DNA from: Deltaproteobacteria bacterium
GTDB lineage: Bacteria; Myxococcota_A; Polyangia; Haliangiales; Haliangiaceae
Reading direction: 5' to 3'
Assembly (NCBI GenBank): GCA_029565465.1
Contig: JAKQOD010000013.1
Location: 1-36,108 of the forward strand
DNA length: 36,108 bases
Part shown: positions 15,103 through 23,688 of the stretch, one piece after another
How positions within the stretch are numbered: the first letter of the stretch is position 1
Layout: every line of letters begins with the position of its first letter
The notes under the pieces: model-generated
The model's input: the letters and a program-made list of their open reading frames with translations, nothing else
Told to the model about the DNA's origin: nothing
The model's database searches: none
Position numbers and translations under genes: made by a program

Positions 15103-17457
15103 TTGCGGACCCGCGACAAAATTTCACTCGTCGCGGGAGGCGTAGGCCTAACCGGCTCGGTAATGTTAGTTGGTGGTGCGCCACGCTGGGCCTTAGCGGC
15201 CATCGCGTTGCCCCTTGCGGTTGCGGTTGGCGCGACCATTACCTCCCGGCGCAAGTTGGCGAATGTCTCGCCACTGATGGTGGTGCTGTTGCTGGCGTTG
15301 GCGATGACGCTGTTGCAGTTGCTGCCGTTGCCTCGCGGGTTGGTTGCAGCACTTAATCCGCATGGGATCGAATTGCGCGAGCGCGGCTTAGCTTTGATTG
15401 GCAGCAGCGTGGGCGGCTGGCAGCCGATCACGCTTGATGTTGCAGGCACGCTACATGGCGCGGCCATGATCGTGCTGATGCTCGGTGTTGCGTTTATTGC
15501 ACTGCGCATCACGGCGGCCGACAAAGGGCGGTTTTGGATCAGTGGCGCGATTGCAGTGTTGGCCGGCGCGTGCGCGTTGATCACAGGTGCCCATGTTGGG
15601 CTCAACGCTGAAACGTTGTTTGGCTTATACCGACCCAACGAAGCCACGCCGACGCTGATGGGGCCGCTGCTCAACCCCAATCACTTAGGCGGCTTGATGG
15701 CAATGGGTGCGCTGGTGAGCGCGGGTTTGTTTTTTCATGATTCGCAAGCCAGCGTGCGGCGCGTTGGTTGGGCGGTGTTGGGCCTGGTGTGCGTCGCGAC
15801 CACGATGTTGTCACAATCGCGCGGAGCGGCGCTGTCCTTGGGCATCGGCGCACTTGCCTTTGTGGTTACATTGGCAGGGCAACGTTGGAGCGCCGGCTAC
15901 AAACGCCGCAGCAGCACTAGTGACATGTGGCGAACCAAAGTGCCAATGGCCGTGTTTGCAACCTGTGTGTTGGCGCTGGTGGTTTACTCCAGCGCGCAGA
16001 AAGTATCGAGCCAGATCATTGATACCCGCGTCACCGAAATTGGTGATCGCCACAGCAAGTTCGCGGCCTGGCGTTCATCCATGACGCTCGTCGAAGAAAC
16101 GCCATGGGTCGGCATCGGCCGCGGCGCGCTGGAGCCCGCGTTCACCCGTGTGCATAATGCCAGCAGCTTTCACACGTTCTCGCATCTCGAAAACGAATAC
16201 GTCCAAGCGGTGGTTGAATGGGGCGTTGTTGGCGCGCTTGCAATCGGCGTGGTCATGATGTGGTTGGTGTTATCGATGGCACGGCGCTGGCACCGCGGCC
16301 CGCTTGCGGCGGGAGCGCTAAGCGCTCTGTTGGCAGTTGCGACCCAAAACGCTGTCGATTTCAGTTTAAGCCTGCCGGCGCTAGCGCTTTTGGCCGTGGC
16401 ACTGGCGGCCACCTTGTCGTACGTGCCGGTCGAAGACGTTGCCAAGCATCGCGGGCGAGGTGAAAGCAAAAGCGAAGCGAGTGGCCGCAACGATTGGCTA
16501 CGGCGCGGGATGCGTGCAGCACTGGCAGTAAGCCTGCTTGGCGCTGGCACGGTGATGTTGTTGCCAGTGAGTCGAGGCGTGGCCGAAACCCATGCACGCA
16601 TGGCGGGGCCGCGCACCGACTACGCGACGATCGAAGCCGCGATCAAAGCTCATCCGCTCGATTATTTGGCGTATGGCCGTGCCACTGACGTGTTGTTGAC
16701 GCAAAAAGATCCACGGGCTATCGAATTTTTGCGCCATGCCCTGCTGTTGCATCCAACCCATGCTGGCTTGCATCGGATCGCGGCGCGCTTACTGCTCCGT
16801 AGTGGCAAACCTGCCCAAGCTGCGCTGGAGTATCGGTTAGCGCTTGAAAACACCCAAGCGCCGCGGCGTCTGCTCGACGAAGTTGGCTTGCAATTCGCCG
16901 ATCTTGATATTGCCGTGCGTGCGATTCCGTTGGATCCGCCGAATCCTGAAGTCATCGTCAAAGCCTTGGTTGCCGACGACCATGCAGCGCTGGCGCTGCG
17001 CTGGCTGGAAGCCGTTTTGGACAAAAATCCGCAAGCGCCGCAAGCCGCAGCGTTGTTGTTGAGCATTGCCCAAAAAATTCACGACCCAGCGATTGCCGAA
17101 CGTGCCGCGCGTTTGACCTACGCAGCAACGTCGACGTTTGCCAACCTGCTCGCGCTCACCGACCTGCTGCAAAAGCGCGGTGCCATGAGTGAAGTTGTAA
17201 CGTTGTTGGATAACATTGCAACCATGGATGCGCGGCCCGACGAGCGAGCTCGGGCCTGGATGCTGCGCTGCGATGCCTTGATCCAACTCACCCGCATCGA
17301 CGACGCGCGCGCTTGCTTACGCCAGCTTGCCCTTGCTGGCATTTTGTCGAGTGCACAGATTCAAGCCGTCACCCAGAAGTTGTCGCAGCTCGATCATACA
17401 GCGCCGACGCAACCGAGTGCGCCAGCGGCCGCAGGGTCGGGCACAAGCAAACCTTAA
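15103..17457 (+). CDS. O-antigen ligase/Wzy-type polymerase with C-terminal TPR region
   Basis: 784 residues, TTG start immediately after the OPX stop codon. The N-terminal two thirds has about a dozen membrane segments. The Wzy_C/WaaL region contains LLNPNHLGGLMAMG and the large periplasmic loop with GIGRGALEPAF and HLENEYVQAVVEWGVVGAL, typical of enzymes that polymerise repeat units or ligate glycan chains. After residue about 490 the protein is soluble and built of helical repeats (TPR-like, e.g. LDYLAYGRATDVLL, HPTHAGLHRIAARLLLRSG), ending in an Ala/Pro/Ser tail. TPR extensions occur in this superfamily and may recruit partners. The locus has a second ligase-like gene (20058-21299); one may polymerise, the other ligate. 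Confidence 0.85.
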   Translation: MRTRDKISLVAGGVGLTGSVMLVGGAPRWALAAIALPLAVAVGATITSRRKLANVSPLMVVLLLALAMTLLQLLPLPRGLVAALNPHGIELRERGLALIGSSVGGWQPITLDVAGTLHGAAMIVLMLGVAFIALRITAADKGRFWISGAIAVLAGACALITGAHVGLNAETLFGLYRPNEATPTLMGPLLNPNHLGGLMAMGALVSAGLFFHDSQASVRRVGWAVLGLVCVATTMLSQSRGAALSLGIGALAFVVTLAGQRWSAGYKRRSSTSDMWRTKVPMAVFATCVLALVVYSSAQKVSSQIIDTRVTEIGDRHSKFAAWRSSMTLVEETPWVGIGRGALEPAFTRVHNASSFHTFSHLENEYVQAVVEWGVVGALAIGVVMMWLVLSMARRWHRGPLAAGALSALLAVATQNAVDFSLSLPALALLAVALAATLSYVPVEDVAKHRGRGESKSEASGRNDWLRRGMRAALAVSLLGAGTVMLLPVSRGVAETHARMAGPRTDYATIEAAIKAHPLDYLAYGRATDVLLTQKDPRAIEFLRHALLLHPTHAGLHRIAARLLLRSGKPAQAALEYRLALENTQAPRRLLDEVGLQFADLDIAVRAIPLDPPNPEVIVKALVADDHAALALRWLEAVLDKNPQAPQAAALLLSIAQKIHDPAIAERAARLTYAATSTFANLLALTDLLQKRGAMSEVVTLLDNIATMDARPDERARAWMLRCDALIQLTRIDDARACLRQLALAGILSSAQIQAVTQKLSQLDHTAPTQPSAPAAAGSGTSKP

Positions 17458-17487
17458 GCAGTTGGCGCCTGCAATCGTGGTGGTTTG

Positions 17488-20037
17488 CTACATCGCTTCG
17501 CTGTCATTCACGATGGCGATTGGATTTTCGAGGATGTAAGCCACCAAATTCAATTGGTGTGCATCTAGCTCCTGCGCACAATAAGCGTTCAGTAACTTCG
17601 TCAATGTTGCGGTTTCAATTTGCTGAAACCCTTCGGGGCAGCCTGATTTACAATACCGCGCCAAAACACGAATCCCTAGCCTTGCGAGCACGACGGTTGG
17701 TCCGGCGATCCATTTTGCAAGCAGCTCGTAGTCGGCCGAGATCTGCGTCGTTAGTTCGACCAAGCGTTCAAAGGCATCCGCAGTTTGCAGTTCACCAGCA
17801 AGTACGAACTGTTCTACGAACGATAACAGCCGAGGCTCACGAAGCACGGCAAGCGCATGGAGGCGGCGATAGGCATCGGCAAAATTGCCAGCAGCCTCGA
17901 TCCACTGCCGGGCTCGGTCGTATGCTTCATCCGCTGGTAACGCAAAGTGCAGAGCGGCGGCGGCCTGTAGCCGCTGTGCTTCCGGTAACCGATTTTCCCA
18001 GAACTCTCGAACCAACTCGGCCGATTCACCTTCAAGCCAACCGCTGATCCCAACTAAGACAGCAACGACGGAACCGCCCGCTTCTAATCGCGCCGCCAGG
18101 GCTGTTACCAAGAGTTGATGTAGTTCAGCAGGCGCCATAGCTTTGAGGCGCGTTGCAAATTCTTCCGAGACAGCACCGGAGTCGACCATCCATTCGACGA
18201 CTTGCGCATTGGGAACTGTCAACAATGACGTTTGCGCCCAAGGGTTAGCGCCTGGCATCACGTTACCCCATAGCGCAAGCTGGGGTTCCACTCTCGCATC
18301 GGTCGGCGCGATCGGGTCCAAGCGTTGTTCGATCGAAACTCGAATGTCGGAGAACCCCTGTTGCGTCAACCAAGCTTCAACCGCAAGCGCTCCAGCAAAC
18401 GTGTTTTCAAAAGCGAGCTGCAGCACGAGCTCGTTGGCTTCGGACACGGCGATGTGGTGTTGGCCGTCAGCGAGACGCGCGCTGCGATCCTCATCTTCGA
18501 GTAGGCGCGGATCTCGCGCTTCACGTCCCCATGGCGGCGCATCGGTTACTTTGTATGCATATTCTGCAGCCGCAATCTGCCTCAAATAATGCTGCAGCGC
18601 TTCAATCGCAGCAACACTGCCTGCGACCGCACGAATAACCACGCCAGGTCGACCATATTGCCAATAGCCCATCGACACGCCACCCGTGCGTCGAAAGAGC
18701 TCGCGGAACGGAGCCTCTGGTAAGCCCATACAGTACGGGTGGTAAACGACAACAGTGTCGCCAACTACACCAGCCGTAAGCACGGGCGCGCCGCAACCAT
18801 CCTCTTCCCACCACAAACCTTCATCCCACTCAAAACCGTGTGCTCGCCCAAACTCCTTTAGCGTAGGAGTCGGGATTGAGCCGTCGTAGCCATTGCCCTC
18901 TACAAATGCCTGACCTTCGTCGCTTGCAAGGAATTGCTCATGCGCACGGGCCAGTTCGCGCAGGCTTTGAGCCGCTTGCTGCGCAGTCTGCACGTCGCAG
19001 AATTTTGCAGCGATCGTCCAATCACCACTATTGTTGCTTGCGCGCGCCTGCCAGACCCATGCCGCCGCCGCCGGCTGCGGCGCAGCCACCTTGCGAAACA
19101 GTGAGCGCGTGCAGCCGGATATGAGAGCTGCCGGTTTTCGCGTTTGCAGCTGGCGATAGATGGCCTGCAATTCTGCAAATGAATCGAACGAGAACTTTTC
19201 CGTACTAAACGAACACGCTTGCACTGCACGATCGGGAGTAATGACGAGAAACTCGTTGCCAGCCTCGCAGTCACTGCGTTCGAACAAATGGTCAACATCA
19301 GCCAAATGCGGATACCAGCAAATATCCAAGCGCAGCGGCAGCGCCTTCATACGACGTACTGCAGCCGCAAGCGTTTCGAGCTGGGCGGCACCTAAGTGCA
19401 ATGCCGGATCCGCTCCCTTGTACCCCAACAACAAAACATTGCGCGCACCTAACCGCAGAAAGTCCTGAACATCGAGTTCAAGCCGGTTTACATTTTCGGG
19501 CGTAACCAAATAGTTCACGCCAATGTTGAGCTTACGCGCCCGACGAAGCGTGTCGCGGTACTTGTTGTCAGGATATGCCGAGAGCCGTACCTCACCGACG
19601 AGACCTTCCAATTCGGCAATACGTTCAGCGGTCAGCAACGTACCGTTCGTAGTGAAGTTAAGCCCCAATCGCGTCCGTTCACGCAACGTGCGGAGCAATT
19701 GTGTAAAGCCACGAAATAGTAGTGGCTCCCCGCCGCCAAACGCTACCTCAAGCACGCCCCAGGTATCGGCTTGAATCAGCAAATCAATCAGGAAGTCACT
19801 GGTCAGCCGGCTGGGTGCTGCGGCATCTCGATAACAAAAAGAGCATGCAAGATTGCACGGTGACAGCAGCCCGATTTGCAGGCTGCGCGGCGCCGTTCGA
19901 CGGTAGGTCTGCGTCTCTTCGTTTCGAAGCAAAACGTTGGTGCCTGTATTTGCATCGAAATACAGCTTGCCGCCGTCGACATGCTGAGCTTTCCAAACGT
20001 TGAGCTTTTGTTTTTGCATTTCGCAGTCAACTTTCAT
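17488..20037 (-). CDS. Radical SAM protein with twitch-like cysteines and a long uncharacterised C-terminal half
   Basis: 849 residues. The radical SAM core has the cluster motif SPCNLACSFC (Cys61, Cys65, Cys68) and the SAM-binding GGGEP (101-105), in the MoaA/PqqE/SkfB style. Cys257, Cys275 and Cys309 (DCEAGNEFLVITPDRAVQAC, then SGC) look like a twitch/SPASM auxiliary Fe-S site. Residues about 310-560 form an unrecognised domain rich in Trp/Gly/Tyr (EFGRAHGFEWDEGLWWEEDG, VYHPYCMGLPEAPFRELF). The rest, to 849, is alpha-helical, repeat-like and acidic. The frame is open 90 codons further upstream, but that part overlaps the Wzy gene and is nonsense-like, so the ATG at 20037 (or 20019) is used. 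It is the last gene of the operon, 20 nt after the Wzy stop. The substrate is unknown. Confidence 0.85.
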   Translation of the reverse strand: MKVDCEMQKQKLNVWKAQHVDGGKLYFDANTGTNVLLRNEETQTYRRTAPRSLQIGLLSPCNLACSFCYRDAAAPSRLTSDFLIDLLIQADTWGVLEVAFGGGEPLLFRGFTQLLRTLRERTRLGLNFTTNGTLLTAERIAELEGLVGEVRLSAYPDNKYRDTLRRARKLNIGVNYLVTPENVNRLELDVQDFLRLGARNVLLLGYKGADPALHLGAAQLETLAAAVRRMKALPLRLDICWYPHLADVDHLFERSDCEAGNEFLVITPDRAVQACSFSTEKFSFDSFAELQAIYRQLQTRKPAALISGCTRSLFRKVAAPQPAAAAWVWQARASNNSGDWTIAAKFCDVQTAQQAAQSLRELARAHEQFLASDEGQAFVEGNGYDGSIPTPTLKEFGRAHGFEWDEGLWWEEDGCGAPVLTAGVVGDTVVVYHPYCMGLPEAPFRELFRRTGGVSMGYWQYGRPGVVIRAVAGSVAAIEALQHYLRQIAAAEYAYKVTDAPPWGREARDPRLLEDEDRSARLADGQHHIAVSEANELVLQLAFENTFAGALAVEAWLTQQGFSDIRVSIEQRLDPIAPTDARVEPQLALWGNVMPGANPWAQTSLLTVPNAQVVEWMVDSGAVSEEFATRLKAMAPAELHQLLVTALAARLEAGGSVVAVLVGISGWLEGESAELVREFWENRLPEAQRLQAAAALHFALPADEAYDRARQWIEAAGNFADAYRRLHALAVLREPRLLSFVEQFVLAGELQTADAFERLVELTTQISADYELLAKWIAGPTVVLARLGIRVLARYCKSGCPEGFQQIETATLTKLLNAYCAQELDAHQLNLVAYILENPIAIVNDSEAM

Positions 20038-20057
20038 TCGAAATGTCGCAACGCTTG

Positions 20058-21299
20058 TCAGTTTGCAGCGGCGGCGACAAGCGCTGCTTGGTGGAGGGCA
20101 AGCGCATCGATTCGAGTCTGGCGTCTGGCCTCTTTGATCGCAACGACGCAGGCCATGAGGACCCACAATAAGGTGAACCGCAACCCTTGGTGCGATAGCC
20201 CGTAGGCCGCTGCGGGCGCAAGCAACAAGGCGGTTTGCAAACCCGCGCCAACTACGACACGGCCCAAGAACGCCAAAAATAACAACGTGCCGACGATGCC
20301 GTAACAAAAAAACAAGGTGCCGGCTGAAGAGTGCAACTCGTGTGAACCGATCACGCTGAGCCCCGCGTAGCGCCGGTAGCCGCCTTCGCCCGAGCCCAAC
20401 AACCAGTACTCTGGATGCTGCGTGATCCGATCGTAACCGCGCTCTTCGAAGAAGCCGGCGGTTTCATCGTTTTGTACGCGATTGGTGGCGCGTTCGATCA
20501 CGTGCGTATACGGCTCAACCACTAGTACAAATGCGCTGAACACCAACGCAGTGACAATGATAGTGCGGATGCGGCTAAGCATGCCGATCACGATCACCAG
20601 CACAATACAAACCAGCGCCGCTTTCGACGCTGAAATCAATGCCAGGTAGGTGCACGCAACGGTGCCGACCACAGCTTGCATCGTCGACAACCAGCCACGT
20701 ACTTGGCCCAAAAACAGCAGCGATGCCGACAAAATCGCATAGTAGCCAAGTTGGTTTGGATTGTTAAAAAGGACTTTGGACCGTGTTGCCCCACCGCGCA
20801 TCAAGAACGAAATCGCAACTTGAATCAGCACGGCAAGCAACACCATCTTAACGGTGACCCACAAAAAGCGCTCGCCATAGCGCTGGTACATCAGCAGCCC
20901 AAGCGCGAAGATCACAACATTGTAGGCGTAGAAGACCGGGCTCAATAGAAAGCCGTCTTTGAGGTTGAGGGCGATCGAACCAGTGACCGCCGTCCAAACG
21001 ACGTTGACCAACGTGGCATAGAGCAAAAACGCGCCAACGTTGCGGAGCGCACGCAGACTGTGAGGCCCGAGCTTGCCGTTCCAACGACGATACACACTGA
21101 CCGTGAGGAAAATCGCAACGGCTTCGCCAGGCTGCGGCAACCCGCTTGGGCCGACGTAGACGGGAAACAACAAAATGTACAACGACCACAGCAACAGCGA
21201 AGGATCGGCGAGTGCCGAACGGAGCTCCGATGCTCCGTCGGCAAGCTCATTGATGGCGCGCCGCCCGCGCGCGCGTCCGACCTTTCGCAAACTCGCCAT
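20058..21299 (-). CDS. O-antigen ligase/Wzy-type polysaccharide polymerase
   Basis: 413 residues, about 10-11 membrane segments after a basic N-terminus. Family motifs: FNNPNQLGYYAILSASL, the periplasmic loop with YWLLGSGEGGYRRY and GSHELHSSAGTLFFCYGIVG, then a terminal helix pair. These define the WaaL/Wzy superfamily (O-antigen ligase or repeat-unit polymerase), which acts on undecaprenyl-linked glycans at the periplasmic face. The ATG overlaps the upstream oxidoreductase stop (TAATG), so translation is coupled. Unlike the plus-strand member it has no TPR tail. The two enzymes facing each other in one locus suggest one polymerase and one ligase. Confidence 0.85.
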   Translation of the reverse strand: MASLRKVGRARGRRAINELADGASELRSALADPSLLLWSLYILLFPVYVGPSGLPQPGEAVAIFLTVSVYRRWNGKLGPHSLRALRNVGAFLLYATLVNVVWTAVTGSIALNLKDGFLLSPVFYAYNVVIFALGLLMYQRYGERFLWVTVKMVLLAVLIQVAISFLMRGGATRSKVLFNNPNQLGYYAILSASLLFLGQVRGWLSTMQAVVGTVACTYLALISASKAALVCIVLVIVIGMLSRIRTIIVTALVFSAFVLVVEPYTHVIERATNRVQNDETAGFFEERGYDRITQHPEYWLLGSGEGGYRRYAGLSVIGSHELHSSAGTLFFCYGIVGTLLFLAFLGRVVVGAGLQTALLLAPAAAYGLSHQGLRFTLLWVLMACVVAIKEARRQTRIDALALHQAALVAAAAN

Positions 21300-22384
21300 T
21301 ATTTTATTCCGTGCGCTGGTTGCGCAGCGCGCGCAGCCGCAACTTGCCGGTCAATTTCTCGGCCGATGAGTTCACAGTTGCGCACCACGTAGTCAACTTC
21401 GGCGATCGGCGTTGGATCTTCGCCTTTGCCTTGCAACGCTTTAGCAAGGCTATGGATGATGCGTTGGTGCGGCGAGTCGCCACGCAAGTGCTGCACGCCA
21501 TAGCGGCTGCGATCCGGGGCGCTGCGCAAAATGGTTTGGCCGGCTTGCACGATGGGTGCACCAACGGCGCGTTTCCACTTCGAGTCTTTGGCGGTGGTGA
21601 TCGACGCAAAGTCGCTGAGCAAATCGACGGTGATATGGCCGTGGGTGCCAGTGAGGATCAACATGCGACGGTTTTGTTCGCAGTTGGCCGAGAAGTGAAA
21701 TGAAGCAATGCAGCTGGCGCCACGCAGCGACACCATCACTTCGTCAGCCGGTGCGCCCGACGGTGCGTTGGGCGTCGAAATCGCTGTGACGTGATCGACT
21801 TCGAGTGGGCCAGCGAACCAGTGCGTGAGATACAGTTCGTGCGGCAACGTTTCAAACCAGCGCCCGCCTGGCAACTTGTGCGACCAGTGCTTGTCGCCGA
21901 CCAGCATGCGGTCGTTGGTTGCACTGGTGAGGAACTCGCGTTGCACGCGGATGACTTTACCGATGCGGCCTTCGTCGACCCACTGCTTGGCTTGGCGCAC
22001 GCTGTGGAGAAACTTAATATTGTGAATGACGGCGATCTTGGTGCCGCTTTTGGCGATGAGATCCGTCATGCGGGTCCAATCGGCCGCGTCGGTCACCATC
22101 GGCTTTTCCATCACGAGGTGGCGCTTCGCTGCAATCGCCTTCTCCGCGATCATCGCGTGGGTTGCTGGCGGTGTGCAAACGTCGACGACGTCGCAGTTTG
22201 CGATCAGCTGGTCGAGATCCGTGTAAATGTTGGCAACATCGAATTGTTTGGCGCGCTTTTGCGCTTGTTCAGCGTTGGTATCGAACACCCCTTTGATGGT
22301 GAAGCCATCGGTGGTGCTCCACGCTTTGAGGTGCGCTTCGGAAATCAGGCCACAACCGACGATGCCTACGGAAAGCTGACTCAT
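21299..22384 (-). CDS. Gfo/Idh/MocA family NAD(P)-dependent oxidoreductase
   Basis: 361 residues. The N-terminal Rossmann domain (GIVGCGLISEAHL; CTPPATHAMIAEKAIA) leads to the EKP motif (HLVMEKPMVTD) that carries the catalytic lysine, and the C-terminal domain contains HELYLTHWF with the likely catalytic histidine. Such enzymes oxidise or reduce sugar nucleotides, inositols or related compounds. Within this operon it probably tailors the nucleotide-activated sugar; the substrate cannot be deduced. It overlaps its neighbours: ATGA with the glycosyltransferase upstream, TAATG with the polymerase downstream. Confidence 0.85.
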   Translation of the reverse strand: MSQLSVGIVGCGLISEAHLKAWSTTDGFTIKGVFDTNAEQAQKRAKQFDVANIYTDLDQLIANCDVVDVCTPPATHAMIAEKAIAAKRHLVMEKPMVTDAADWTRMTDLIAKSGTKIAVIHNIKFLHSVRQAKQWVDEGRIGKVIRVQREFLTSATNDRMLVGDKHWSHKLPGGRWFETLPHELYLTHWFAGPLEVDHVTAISTPNAPSGAPADEVMVSLRGASCIASFHFSANCEQNRRMLILTGTHGHITVDLLSDFASITTAKDSKWKRAVGAPIVQAGQTILRSAPDRSRYGVQHLRGDSPHQRIIHSLAKALQGKGEDPTPIAEVDYVVRNCELIGREIDRQVAAARAAQPAHGIK

Positions 22385-23688
22385 GACTTATGTGCTCCAG
22401 TTGCGTTACCAGTTACATGAACCGACGGCCGCGTGGCCGTCGAAGAATGTGAAATTGAGTTGCGTACCACCATCAGTGCATCGGCGACTCGGGCCGCAGC
22501 AGTGGACGTTGCAGCGCTGGCCAAGTGCCGGTCGACAAACGCGGTGGCGGCAGCGCTGAGGCCTTGCGAGCTTGACGCTAATAGCCGGTCGATATCGACT
22601 GTCCGAACATCGGACGAAGCACGGATGCCAATCGCAGCATCACGGGCCACGTATTCAAACGCAAAACCGTGCGGTGGCAGTTCCAGCACGCCGAGCGGCA
22701 CGCCCAGCAGCAAGGCTTCGAGGCCTGCAGTTGACGCCATCACCACGGCAGCGCGCGCCATTGCGACCACTGCGAAAAGCGCAGCGTCGGTAATGAGCTT
22801 AATCGTGAGCCCCGGATGCGCAGCGGCAACTCGTTCGACCAGCGCCTGATACGCAGCAGTATCTTCTTGCAAGTGATTTTTGACAACGATTGGGATGTCA
22901 CGCGCAGCGCACATCGGTGCGGCTGCTTGCAGAAACGCTTCGACCAGCGCGTACTTTTGGGTCAGGCCGCAAAAGCCTTGCAGCTCGACCGGATTGGTTA
23001 ACACAGCCAGCGGCTTTTGCTGCAAGCCAAGCTTGCCCTGCAGTTCGGCACCGCGGCTACGCCATTGCTCGATGCCAAAATCATCGAAGCGTGGATTGCC
23101 GGTGACTGCGATCGACACCGGCGCCACACCTTGCTGGCGAAAATGTTCGGCGCTGCCTTCGCCCCAAACGCACACAGCCGCAGCGCCGCTGCTGCCATAT
23201 TTGCTGCCAGTGAACGCATTGGGGAACGGAAAACGAATGCCTTCTTGCATCAGCACCCACGGCACATCGTGGCGTTTGGCTTGCGCGATGATCTCCTGAT
23301 ACGGAAACACAGCATCGTTGGGAATCACGATCACACGACTGCCATGCAACAGTTGGCGCATGCGCAACCGCAACGCACCGTGCCACACAGCAGCTTGCGC
23401 TAGGCGGCGCGTGGTGGACACGCCTTGGCCGGCGTTGCCGTCAGTGGCTGCTACGGCGGTGGGGTTTGCGGTTCGCACTGCCCCCACCGACGGCGATTTG
23501 CGTAGCGCTGGCAATGCACGCACCAGCGGCGCGTCGATCTTTGCATCCGCAGCTGCTGGCGTGCGCAAGCCGCGCAATTCTGCAAGCGAGATCATTTGCG
23601 TGGGTTGGCCGCGTTGCACTAGCTCGCGAACGACCGGCGCCATCATTTCAAGATGATGTTTGGGATTGGAAAAGATGAAGCTGATCAT
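22381..23688 (-). CDS. GT-B fold transferase, CDP-glycerol glycerophosphotransferase/2-epimerase-like
   Basis: 435 residues, no membrane segment. The N-terminus MISFIFSNPKHHLEMMAPVV, the central VLMQEGIRFPFP and CVWGEGSAEHF, and the C-terminal VVMASTAGLEALLLGVPLGV, where the donor would bind, follow the GT-B/UDP-GlcNAc 2-epimerase-like fold used by capsule transferases and TagF-type polymerases. It probably transfers a sugar or polyol phosphate in repeat-unit assembly. The family call is moderate; donor and acceptor are unknown. It starts within the stop of the upstream glycosyltransferase (ATGA overlap) and ends in the same way over the oxidoreductase start. Confidence 0.7.
   Translation of the reverse strand: MISFIFSNPKHHLEMMAPVVRELVQRGQPTQMISLAELRGLRTPAAADAKIDAPLVRALPALRKSPSVGAVRTANPTAVAATDGNAGQGVSTTRRLAQAAVWHGALRLRMRQLLHGSRVIVIPNDAVFPYQEIIAQAKRHDVPWVLMQEGIRFPFPNAFTGSKYGSSGAAAVCVWGEGSAEHFRQQGVAPVSIAVTGNPRFDDFGIEQWRSRGAELQGKLGLQQKPLAVLTNPVELQGFCGLTQKYALVEAFLQAAAPMCAARDIPIVVKNHLQEDTAAYQALVERVAAAHPGLTIKLITDAALFAVVAMARAAVVMASTAGLEALLLGVPLGVLELPPHGFAFEYVARDAAIGIRASSDVRTVDIDRLLASSSQGLSAAATAFVDRHLASAATSTAAARVADALMVVRNSISHSSTATRPSVHVTGNATGAHKS

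Noticed and set aside
20038..20307. 90-codon N-terminal extension of the radical SAM gene
   Set aside because: It overlaps the polymerase gene in another phase and has Arg/Cys-rich shadow composition; the conserved part starts after the ATG at 20037.
17458..21299. RiPP precursor peptide next to the radical SAM gene
   Set aside because: Gaps on both sides are only 20-30 nt and no short gene with a leader/core pattern was seen.
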